DNA from: Gammaproteobacteria bacterium
GTDB taxonomy: Bacteria; Pseudomonadota; Gammaproteobacteria; Steroidobacterales; Steroidobacteraceae
DNA: 64,000 nucleotides
Reading direction: 5' to 3'
Assembly (NCBI GenBank): GCA_024642505.1
Contig: JAHEAZ010000002.1
Location: forward strand, 1-64,000
The notes below the pieces were generated by a model that saw only the letters and a program-made list of their open reading frames with translations, made no database searches and was not told the DNA's origin. Positions 57,425 to 64,000 of this stretch are shown here, in pieces (within the stretch, counting starts at the first letter, position 1; every line of letters starts with the position of its first letter). Both the position numbers and the translations under genes were made by a program.

Positions 57425-57527
57425 CTGCTCCCTACGCCGGTTCTAACCGGATCAGGTTCTACGGGTTCGCCGGTGAGCTGCAACGAGCGGCCAGCGTCTC
57501 AGGTCCAGTCAGACCACCCCAGGGCCA
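57425..57527 (-). promoter_or_regulatory. TPP riboswitch (THI element)
   Basis: On the minus strand the leader shows the conserved blocks in order: CCCTGGGGTGG, ACCTGAGA, AACCCGTAGAACCTGATCCGG, TTAGAACCGGCGTAGGGAG. CCCT at the 5' end pairs with AGGG at the 3' end (P1), and the CTGAGA and GAACCTGATC boxes are diagnostic of the TPP aptamer. The 3' end lies about 60 nt upstream of the TonB receptor start. Mechanism (sequestration of the ribosome site or termination) not resolved. Confidence 0.93.
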
Positions 57528-57562
57528 ATGAGGAAATCCTACCACAAGAAGAGTTCAGGACC

Positions 57563-57584
57563 CTCCCGGGAGACCTTTCGGGAG
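57563..57584 (-). terminator. Possible terminator after the PLP sulfur-amino-acid gene
   Basis: CTCCCG and CGGGAG form a 6-bp stem with a 10-nt loop between the stop of the PLP enzyme gene and the start of the riboswitch leader, both on the minus strand. No T-run; weak. Confidence 0.3.
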
Positions 57585-57645
57585 TGGACAGTTCCCTCTG
57601 GGTACCGTCCCCGCAGGCAGGCTCTCCTACCGCGTGACGCCGCTG

Positions 57646-58929
57646 CTACAAGCTGCCCAGTGCCTGCCTGAAATCGGCGATCAGGTCGTCTGGATGCTCG
57701 ATGCCGATGGACACGCGGATCATGTTTTCAGTGATCCCGAGTTCGGCGCGACGCGCTGGTTCGATGTCGGAATGGGTCATTGCCGCCGGATGCGAAGCCA
57801 GGCTTTCGGTTCCCCCGAGGCTGACGGCCAGCTTTACCAGCTGCAACGCATCGAGCACCTTGAACGCCTCAGCCTCACCGCCCTTGACGAAGAACGAAAA
57901 TGTCGCGCCGGGCGCCAGGCACTGCCGCGCATACAGCTTGCCGTCGGCGCTGTCGGGATCGAGGAATCCGAGAAAGGAAACGCTCTCGACCTGCGGATGG
58001 CTCCTGAGAAAATCGGCGACCTTCACTGCGTTGTCGACGGACTTCCGGAACCGGATCTCCAGGGTCTCGAGGCTGCGCATCAGCAGCCACGCGGTATGCG
58101 GATCGGTCATGGTGCCGAGAATGGTGCGCATCAGGTGCACGGGCTCAAGCGCGACCCTGGTGCCCATGCATGCGCCCGCAACGACGTCGCTGTGTCCACC
58201 GATGTACTTGGTCAGCGAGTAGACGACGATGTCGCAGCCGTGATCCAGTGGTCGTTGCCACAGCGGTCCGAGGTAGGTGTTGTCGACAATGACCGGCGGC
58301 CGGAACCCCTGTTTCGCCTCCAGTTCGCCCGCCAGCTGCGCGCAGTCGGCCAGGTCGACCAGCGCGTTAGTCGGGTTGGCCGGGGTCTCGACGTAGATCG
58401 CCGCGATGCGCCCCGTCTCGCGGGCCTTATCGACGGCCGCCCGGCGTGCCGCCGGCCCGGTGCCCGCCTGAAAATCGACGGTCCGGATCCCGAAATCCGG
58501 CAGCACCTTGTCCAGCAGGAAGTCCGATCCGCCGTAAACCGGCGTGCTGTGAACAACGCTGTCCCCGGGCCGGCAGAGCGCGAACAGGCAGGTGGAGATC
58601 GCCGCCATGCCGCTTGAAAATGCCAGCGCGCGCTCAGCGCCGTCCCAGATCGCCAGACGGCCCTCGAGGATCTCCAGGTTCGGATTGTTGAGCCGCGAAT
58701 AGATGAGCCCCGGCGACTCCTGTGGTCTCGGCTCTTTGAGGCCGTAGGCAAGTTCGAAGAAGTGCTTGCCCTCGGCGGCCGAGCGGAAGACGAAGGTCGA
58801 GGTCTGGAAAATCGGGCACTTTACCGCGCCTTCTGACAGGCCCGGGAAATATCCATAGCCCATCATCAGCGTTTCCGGGTGCAGGCGCTGTCCGCCTATT
58901 TCTGTCACGTCGCGGTTCAGCCAGGTCAT
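57646..58929 (-). CDS. Cys/Met metabolism PLP enzyme, cystathionine gamma-synthase/methionine gamma-lyase type
   Basis: 427 residues. Family landmarks: CPIFQTSTFVFRSAAEGKHFFELAYGL, LIYSRLNNPNLEILEGRLAIWDGAERALAFSSGMAAIST, VHSTPVYGGSDFLL, PLP lysine in VVYSLTKYIGGHSDVVAG, and VKLAVSLGGTESLASHPAAMTHSDI. The insertions around FELAYGLKEPRPQE mark a proteobacterial subfamily of uncertain reaction: gamma-synthase, beta-lyase or gamma-lyase activity cannot be separated by eye. Upstream of the thiamine operon and apparently independent of it. Confidence 0.85.
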   Translation of the reverse strand: MTWLNRDVTEIGGQRLHPETLMMGYGYFPGLSEGAVKCPIFQTSTFVFRSAAEGKHFFELAYGLKEPRPQESPGLIYSRLNNPNLEILEGRLAIWDGAERALAFSSGMAAISTCLFALCRPGDSVVHSTPVYGGSDFLLDKVLPDFGIRTVDFQAGTGPAARRAAVDKARETGRIAAIYVETPANPTNALVDLADCAQLAGELEAKQGFRPPVIVDNTYLGPLWQRPLDHGCDIVVYSLTKYIGGHSDVVAGACMGTRVALEPVHLMRTILGTMTDPHTAWLLMRSLETLEIRFRKSVDNAVKVADFLRSHPQVESVSFLGFLDPDSADGKLYARQCLAPGATFSFFVKGGEAEAFKVLDALQLVKLAVSLGGTESLASHPAAMTHSDIEPARRAELGITENMIRVSIGIEHPDDLIADFRQALGSL

Positions 58930-59002
58930 GCGGGTCGCTCCGGAGCAGGATTGGTGTTCCCCATTATCCGCTGCGCAGCAGTCGTAAGCGACCCGGGATC
59001 GA

Positions 59003-60877
59003 TCAGATTTCGATCTGCTCGCCGATTTCCGTGACCCTGCCTGGTGGCAACGCGAAGTGCTGTGCCGCGAAGTGCGCGTTGCGGGTCATGTAGGCATACA
59101 AGCGCTTGCGCCACCGCGGCATGCCGGCCGTCTTGGTCACCACCACATGATCACGGCCGAGAAAGTAATGGGTCTCGGCCGGCAAGTACTGGAGGCCGCT
59201 CAGTTCCGCCTCGCGCAGCAGGCCGGGCACTCGCGGGGATTCCATGAATCCGCAGCGGGCAATCACCCGGTAGATGCCCGGGGCGAGTTCACGGACGGTG
59301 ACCCTGTGTCCTTTCCGGGAACGAGGCTCGTCAGTCGTTTCCAGGGTGATCATGACGATGCGTTGGTGCAGCACATGCTGGGTTTCCAACATCCTATGCA
59401 GGGCGCCGGGCACAGCATCCGGATTACTGTTGAGATACACCGCGGTGCCCGGCGTCCGGAACATCTCTTGATCCGAGGCGGTCGCGAGCAGCGCCCGCAT
59501 CGACATCCGTCGGCGGCTGACGCGGTCGAGCACGAGCAATCTCCCGGATTGCCAGGTCAGCATGATCATCAGAAATCCGGCGCCCGCTGCCAGCGGCAAC
59601 CAGCCACCGTGCGGAATCTTGAGCGTGTTGGCCCCCAGGAACGCCAGGTCAAGCACGATTGCCCCGCACATCACTACGAGCATCAAGCGGTCGCGACGCC
59701 GCCCCCCCCTGTGTAGCCACGCGATTACCAGCACGCTGTCGATGACCATGGCCAGCGCGATTGCAATGCCGTAGGCTGCCGCGAGCGATTCCGACGAGCC
59801 AAAGGCCAGTACCAGCCCGACGGTGGCGACGAACAGGATTCGGTTGGCGGACGGAACGAACACCTGCCCGATCGACTCACCCGATGAGTGAATTACTGCG
59901 AACCGTGGCAGAAAGCCTAGTTGCAGCGCCTGATGGGCCACCGAGAAGACGCCCGAGATCACCGCTTGCGATGCGATCACCGTCGCCGCCGTCGACAGGA
60001 TCACGAGCGGCACCAGCGCAAACTGCGGGGCAAGCAGGAAGAACGGGCTAACCGCCGCTTCCGGATTGGAAAGCACCAGCGCGCCCTGGCCAAAATAATT
60101 CAGCGTCAGCGCCGGCAGCACCAGGCCAAACCAGGCGAGCCGGATAGGGTAGCGACCGAAATGTCCCATATCAGCGTACAACGCCTCGCCGCCGGTGACG
60201 GCCAGGAACACGGCCGCCAGCACGATCATGGCATTGCCACGATGCTCGAACAGGAATCCGGCGGCATGGCTCGGATCCAGCGCCGCGAACACGCCGGGAA
60301 ATTTCGCTATCCAGCCGACGCCGAGGCTCGCCAGTACCACGAACCAGATCACCATTACCGGTCCGAACAATCGGCCCACTGCCCCGGTGCCGCGGCGCTG
60401 CACCGCGAACAATCCGGCCAGGATGCCGATGACCAGCGGCGCGACCAGGTCGCCGAAGTCGTCGTTGATTACTTCGAGACCTTCAACCGCCGATAGCACG
60501 GAGATCGCGGGCGTTATCGCGCCATCACTGAAGAACAGGGTCGCGCCGAACAGGCCGAGCATCAGGATCACCGGTCGCGGCAGGCGCGATCGGCCGGACA
60601 ACACCAACGCCATCAGCGCTAGCGCGCCGCCCTCACCCTGGTTGTCGGCGCGCAGGATGATCGTGACGTATTTGACCGAAATGACGGCCGTGAGTGACCA
60701 GAAAATCAGCGACAACAGTCCAAGCACGTTCTCCGGCGTCGGCGCGGTGCCATGTACCTGGTCAAAGCAGGTCCGGAAGGCGTACAACGGGCTGGTACCG
60801 ATGTCGCCGAAGACGATGCCGAGGGCGGCAAGCGCCAGCTTCGAGGACGGTGACCTGGCAGGCGAACTGGGTTGCAA
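59003..60877 (-). CDS. kup: Low-affinity potassium transporter Kup (TTG start)
   Basis: Proton-coupled K+ uptake protein with 12 helices and a soluble C-terminal domain. LALAALGIVFGDIGTSPLYAFRTCF opens it, followed by ADNQGEGGALALMALV, FFSDGAITPAISVLSAVEGLEV, TGGEALYADMGHFGRYPIRLAW, and C-terminal VPGLLREAELSGLQYLPAETHYFLGRDHV. The track ORF begins 146 codons upstream over the divergent Rieske gene. A TTG at 60877 gives 624 residues starting LQPSSPARSPSSKLALAALG, close to the 622 of E. coli Kup, and I prefer it. Confidence 0.92.
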   Translation of the reverse strand: MQPSSPARSPSSKLALAALGIVFGDIGTSPLYAFRTCFDQVHGTAPTPENVLGLLSLIFWSLTAVISVKYVTIILRADNQGEGGALALMALVLSGRSRLPRPVILMLGLFGATLFFSDGAITPAISVLSAVEGLEVINDDFGDLVAPLVIGILAGLFAVQRRGTGAVGRLFGPVMVIWFVVLASLGVGWIAKFPGVFAALDPSHAAGFLFEHRGNAMIVLAAVFLAVTGGEALYADMGHFGRYPIRLAWFGLVLPALTLNYFGQGALVLSNPEAAVSPFFLLAPQFALVPLVILSTAATVIASQAVISGVFSVAHQALQLGFLPRFAVIHSSGESIGQVFVPSANRILFVATVGLVLAFGSSESLAAAYGIAIALAMVIDSVLVIAWLHRGGRRRDRLMLVVMCGAIVLDLAFLGANTLKIPHGGWLPLAAGAGFLMIMLTWQSGRLLVLDRVSRRRMSMRALLATASDQEMFRTPGTAVYLNSNPDAVPGALHRMLETQHVLHQRIVMITLETTDEPRSRKGHRVTVRELAPGIYRVIARCGFMESPRVPGLLREAELSGLQYLPAETHYFLGRDHVVVTKTAGMPRWRKRLYAYMTRNAHFAAQHFALPPGRVTEIGEQIEI

Positions 60878-60930
60878 GACAATCGTCCGGCCGACCCCGG
60901 AGATTTCCGGTCGCGCGATTGTATACTTCA

Positions 60931-60953
60931 GCCCGCCACCGATGGTGGCGGGC
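60931..60953. promoter_or_regulatory. Strong palindromic hairpin between kup and the Rieske gene
   Basis: GCCCGCCACC-GAT-GGTGGCGGGC has a perfect 10-bp stem and a 3-nt loop, 54 bp upstream of the kup TTG start and next to TATACT (60922-60927). It could be an operator or a leader hairpin; no T-run supports a terminator, and the flanking genes are divergent. Confidence 0.4.
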
Positions 60954-61021
60954 CGGGTACGCCTCAACACCGCTCTCGGCGATCGCCCGCCCTGCAGGGC
61001 CCGGAGGAGGTCGTTCAGAGC

Positions 61022-61345
61022 ATGAGCGAGAACTGGCGCCGAGTCGCCGCGGTGACCGAGATCCCCCAGGGCCGTATGCAGGGCTTTGAGATAGACGGTT
61101 ACCAGCTTGTCGTGTGCAACACGCGTGAGGGGTGGTTCGCGCTCGACGATGTCTGTACCCATGCCCACGCCCGGATGCACGAGGGGCGGCTGCGGGGATG
61201 CAGGATGATCTGTCCTCTGCATGGTGCATCCTTCGACGCGCGCGATGGCCGGGCGCTGGGTGCGCCGGCGAGCACGCCCCTGCGCAGCTATCCGCTCCGG
61301 ATTACCGGGATCCACGTCGAGGTCGCGCTGCCGGAACGAGCTTGA
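61022..61345 (+). CDS. Rieske-type 2Fe-2S ferredoxin
   Basis: 107 residues from MSENWRRVAAVTEIPQG, with GGAGGAG upstream. Rieske ligands: DVCTHAHARMHEGRLRGCRMICPLHGASFD (C-x-H ... C-x2-H). Similar to BphF/CarAc-type ferredoxins and NirD-like subunits. It stands without an oxygenase, so its partner is not known. The track extension upstream overlaps the kup start. Confidence 0.88.
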   Translation: MSENWRRVAAVTEIPQGRMQGFEIDGYQLVVCNTREGWFALDDVCTHAHARMHEGRLRGCRMICPLHGASFDARDGRALGAPASTPLRSYPLRITGIHVEVALPERA

Positions 61346-61393
61346 TCCTGCTCGCGGGAAGCCCCCCTTGCCTCGGGCGGTCGGGCGTGGCTT

Positions 61394-62848
61394 TTACAGG
61401 GGCGCCACCGCCCCCCTGCCCTTCTTGAGGTGCAGCCGCCGGTTGACCTCCGCCGGCAGATCTTCGCGATGGTGAATCGCGATCACCAACCGCGTACCTT
61501 GCCGCGCGAGTCCGGACAACGCATCGCGCAGGTTGAGCCTCCGGTTCGGATCGAGGCCGGTGAACGGCTCGTCCAGCAGCAGCAGTCCGGGCTGCTTGAT
61601 GAAGGCACGCGCAAACAGTGCCAGGCGCAGCTCACCATAGGACACCTCGCGCGGCAGGCGCTCCGCCAGCGGCAGGATTCCGAGCGCGTCGAGAGCCGCG
61701 CGTGCCGCGGACCGTTCCCGGCGCATCATGGGCGCGTCCAGTCCGACGCTGTCGCGCAGGCCACTGACGACAACCTGCTCGAGTGGGGACACAGGATCGA
61801 ATTCGGCCTGCAACTCCGGCGATACGATAGCCATGTCCCGGCGGATCTCCTCGAGCGGCGTTCCCCGCGGGTGGTCGCGGCGCAGCAGCTCGCCACCCAG
61901 GGCCAGCGGAAAGGCGCCGTACAACACGCCGAGCAACGTGCTCTTGCCGCTGCCATTGCGCCCGGTCACCGCCCAGTGTTCACCGTCGAGCAATGACCAG
62001 TCGAGATCGACGAGTGCCGGAACCTCCTCGCGAAAGACACAAGCCCGGCGCAGCTCAATGTATGGTTGGGTCGCCGCACCAGCGCGCCGCAACGCGCGCG
62101 GGCCGCAACCACGGACAGGTCTGCCGCGTTCCAGACGGCGCAGCGCCTGGCGCAGCGGCAGCACATTGACCGCACCGCGCTCGACCAGGGCTGCGCGCGA
62201 GATGCCGGCAGGTACGTCCTCGAGTCGATGAGCCGTTGCAACCAGCGTGAGCCGGGTGCGTAGCAATGTCGCAAGTGCCCGCACCAGCAGCCTGCGGTGG
62301 CCTTGGTCGAGGCCGTTGAAGACTTCGTCGAGCAGCAGCAGTCGCGGCCGCGCCGCCAGCGCGCGGGCCACCAGCGCCAGGCGCCGCTGTCCATAGGAGA
62401 CCTCGAGCATGCGCGAGCCGGCGACGTCGGCGAGTCCGAAACGCTGCAGTAGCGCCAGAACCCGTTGCCGCTGGGGACCGCTGGGCAGGTCCAGCTGTAT
62501 GTCGGTGCCAAACAGGCCGGTCGTGACAACCTGCTCCAGTGTGTGGTTCCAGCCGTAGCGCGCGTACTTGTCCTGGGACTCGGCGCCGACGTAGGAAACC
62601 AGTTCGCGCGCATCCAGCAGGTCAAGGGTGCCACCCTGGTGATCCACATAGGAGCGCCGCTCGCGACCTGTCGCCGTCGGCCAGCGCAACCCGCCGATGA
62701 GCTTGACCAGCTGCGTCTTGCCGGCGCCGTTGGCGCCGAGCAGCAGCCATTTCTCCCCGGGCGCTATATCGAAATCGACATTGACGAGCACCCTCTGACC
62801 GCCGAGTCGAAGCGAGCAGTTCCGCAGTGAAATGCCGATACCAGCCAT
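61394..62848 (-). CDS. ModF-like protein with two ABC ATPase domains
   Basis: 484 residues from MAGIGISLRNCSLRLGGQRVL. Walker A motifs LLLGANGAGKTQLV and VTGRNGSGKSTLLG, Walker B motifs RLLLLDEVFNGLDQ and GLLLLDEPFTGLDP. The ABC signatures are unusual: EVSYGQRRLAL and EVSYGELRLAL instead of LSGGQ. No membrane segments. Overall resembles ModF/PhrA, whose role is unclear. Start reset 15 codons downstream of the track start; the gene begins 13 bp after the upstream MBL gene. Confidence 0.83.
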   Translation of the reverse strand: MAGIGISLRNCSLRLGGQRVLVNVDFDIAPGEKWLLLGANGAGKTQLVKLIGGLRWPTATGRERRSYVDHQGGTLDLLDARELVSYVGAESQDKYARYGWNHTLEQVVTTGLFGTDIQLDLPSGPQRQRVLALLQRFGLADVAGSRMLEVSYGQRRLALVARALAARPRLLLLDEVFNGLDQGHRRLLVRALATLLRTRLTLVATAHRLEDVPAGISRAALVERGAVNVLPLRQALRRLERGRPVRGCGPRALRRAGAATQPYIELRRACVFREEVPALVDLDWSLLDGEHWAVTGRNGSGKSTLLGVLYGAFPLALGGELLRRDHPRGTPLEEIRRDMAIVSPELQAEFDPVSPLEQVVVSGLRDSVGLDAPMMRRERSAARAALDALGILPLAERLPREVSYGELRLALFARAFIKQPGLLLLDEPFTGLDPNRRLNLRDALSGLARQGTRLVIAIHHREDLPAEVNRRLHLKKGRGAVAPL

Positions 62849-62861
62849 CGTCAGCGGCTCC

Positions 62862-63698
62862 TCAGCCGCGGTCGAGCCAAGTGTGGCCCTCACGGCCGAT
62901 GCGGCCTTCGCGCTCGAGCTTCAGCAGGTGCGCGAGCAACGAGCAGCTCGCAAGTTCGTGCAGCACCGGATCGACGTCCTCGTAGACGTCGATCAGCAAC
63001 TCCTCGATGGTGGCGGTTCCTGCCCGATGCAGCGCATCGCGGGTCTTTTGCTCGCGCCGCAGGCGGTGGGCGATCAGTGCGTCGATGACCTCCACTGGCC
63101 GTTCCAGCATCGGACCGTGCCCCGGGGCGATCATCGCCAACGGCAATTCCCTGAGCCGCGCCAGTGAATCGAGGTAGTCGGCCATGTCGCCGTCAGGCGG
63201 CAGGATCACCGGAGAGACATGGCCAAGGATATGGTCGCCTGTGAAAAGCACCTGGCCCTGCTCCAGCAGGAAGCACAAGTGATTCGACGCGTGTCCCGGT
63301 GTCGTAATGCAGCGTAGCGCGACATCCGCCAGCACGACGCGCTCCCCATCGGCGGGTTCCGCGTCCGGCCGGAAGCCCCGGTCCTGACGGCCGTCCTGCG
63401 GCGCGAGTCGCCCGATCACGGTTGCCCCGGTCCGTTCCCTGAGTACCCGGGCGGCCGGCGAGTGATCTCGATGGGTGTGCGTCACCAGGATCCACGCAAC
63501 TCTGCCGGCGCCGGCGGCGACCAGCGCATCGACATGCGCGGGGTCTGCGGGTCCTGGGTCGATTACAGCCAATTCGTCAGTGCCGACGAGATAGGAATTG
63601 GTACCCGGCCCGGTGAACGGGCCGGGATTGGGCGCGACGATTCGCAGGATCCCCGGTCCGATCGGCTGCGGGCGGCCGGGCGTGAAATCATTGTGCAA
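62862..63698 (-). CDS. Metallo-beta-lactamase-fold hydrolase (LACTB2-like)
   Basis: 278 residues. Zinc motif VTHTHRDHSPAARVL, GxxxH in TTPGHASNHLCFLL, FTGDHILG, and APGHGPML carry the metal ligands; the helical C-terminal domain has AHRLRREQKTRDALHRAGTATIEELLIDVY. This matches the LACTB2 endoribonuclease-like branch, often annotated as hydroxyacylglutathione hydrolase-like. Precedes the ModF-like gene on the same strand. Substrate unknown. Confidence 0.88.
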   Translation of the reverse strand: MHNDFTPGRPQPIGPGILRIVAPNPGPFTGPGTNSYLVGTDELAVIDPGPADPAHVDALVAAGAGRVAWILVTHTHRDHSPAARVLRERTGATVIGRLAPQDGRQDRGFRPDAEPADGERVVLADVALRCITTPGHASNHLCFLLEQGQVLFTGDHILGHVSPVILPPDGDMADYLDSLARLRELPLAMIAPGHGPMLERPVEVIDALIAHRLRREQKTRDALHRAGTATIEELLIDVYEDVDPVLHELASCSLLAHLLKLEREGRIGREGHTWLDRG

Positions 63699-63973
63699 CG
63701 CGCGTGCTCCGGCGTGGAAAGCCGACTATAGCGGATCGCCTGTGCCTGAAAGCGGTCGGCGGGCGGTGGCACGCGCTGGAGCAGGAACAGACACTTTTCA
63801 TCACATTAAAAATCGTTTTATCAATTGATTAAGATATTTTTATTATGTTGTTTATAACTTCTATTTTGACAGAATAGTTAGTGTTAATGGCGCCTTGGCA
63901 TCGCAGGCTGTAGTGCCGCCTCGCTGACCGGAGGGTGCCAGGCTGCCTGCTCCCGACCCGGCCAAGAGAATGC
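63699..63973. other. Right-edge intergenic region with AT-rich tract
   Basis: No gene is supported. From about 63795 to 63888 the sequence is markedly AT-rich (ATTAAAAATCG, ATTGATTAAGATATTTTTAT, TTTATAACTTC) against the GC-rich surroundings, and includes a consensus -35 TTGACA at 63866-63871 without a clear -10. It lies upstream of the minus-strand MBL gene and may hold promoters in both directions. Confidence 0.5.
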
Positions 63974-64000
63974 ATGAAGCAACTCGACCCTGTCCTATCA
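63974..64000 (+). CDS. Possible start of a gene running off the window
   Basis: ATG followed by nine open codons (MKQLDPVLS) with a weak AAGAGAA upstream, after the AT-rich promoter-like tract. Too short to identify. Confidence 0.25.

Noticed and set aside
57364-57483. N-terminal extension of the TonB receptor ORF
   Set aside because: It overlaps the TPP aptamer; the signal peptide and ribosome site are at the downstream ATG.
60878-61315. 146-codon N-terminal extension of Kup
   Set aside because: No Kup homology, antisense to the Rieske ferredoxin, and the TTG start gives the family length.

Overview
The window reads as high-GC (by eye well above 60%) chromosomal DNA of an aerobic gammaproteobacterium. 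The bacterial gene orders queA-tgt-yajC-secD-secF, xerD-dsbC and rlmN-ndk-iscA-iscS, an AtoB-type thiolase, ETF-QO, HPPD and GDH180 all fit. The split Isc layout with a decayed IscU-like protein and the 7Fe ferredoxin suggest the Xanthomonadales/Nevskiales/Steroidobacterales side of the class; that placement is inference. No phage, complete IS, CRISPR array or rRNA was seen. One compact inverted-repeat element and one tRNA-Leu(CAA) were found.

Layout. 1-5 kb: rlmN (cut by the window edge), ndk, iscA, a degenerate IscU-like scaffold, a cysteine desulfurase and trmJ on the minus strand, with suhB diverging. 5-11.4 kb: a minus-strand Sec/queuosine block (queA, tgt, yajC, secD, secF) ending in a TerC-family membrane protein. 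11.4-13.5 kb: an ECF sigma factor, a zinc-finger anti-sigma factor and a tandem-PDZ periplasmic protein. 13.6-17.5 kb: tRNA-Leu, a Nudix hydrolase, fdxA, dsbC, xerD and a PlsC-type acyltransferase.

17.5-40.3 kb is a branched-chain and short-chain acyl-CoA catabolic island: fused B12 mutase IcmF, a divergent TetR regulator, thiolase, a GntR regulator divergent from liuA-liuB-liuC-liuD (leucine degradation), two SDR dehydrogenases, an M16 peptidase pair, ETF-ubiquinone oxidoreductase, a membrane Fe-S ETF oxidoreductase-like protein, and acetoacetyl-CoA synthetase. Together these take isovaleryl-CoA to HMG-CoA, recover acetoacetate, and pass electrons from acyl-CoA dehydrogenases to quinone. HMG-CoA lyase and etfAB are not in the window.

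40.3-52 kb: zapE (with a start-codon problem), hpd with a divergent MarR regulator, a 1607-residue NAD-glutamate dehydrogenase, phosphoglycerate mutase, and a minus-strand trio (2Fe-2S ferredoxin, crotonase, tandem alpha/beta-hydrolase lacking the nucleophile serines) behind a promoter with a perfect 17-nt palindrome. 52-57.6 kb: an ArnT-like glycosyltransferase, then a minus-strand thiamine salvage operon: TPP riboswitch, TonB receptor, YkoF-like protein, PnuC-family transporter and APH-fold kinase. 57.6-64 kb: a PLP sulfur-amino-acid enzyme, Kup potassium transporter, Rieske ferredoxin, ModF-like double ABC ATPase, an MBL-fold hydrolase, and an AT-rich intergenic tract at the right edge.

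The strongest leads for something less described are the riboswitch-controlled thiamine uptake and kinase operon, the trio with pseudo-hydrolase and palindromic operator, TerC attached to secDF, and the GntR-controlled liu operon whose regulator ends inside a mobile inverted repeat.
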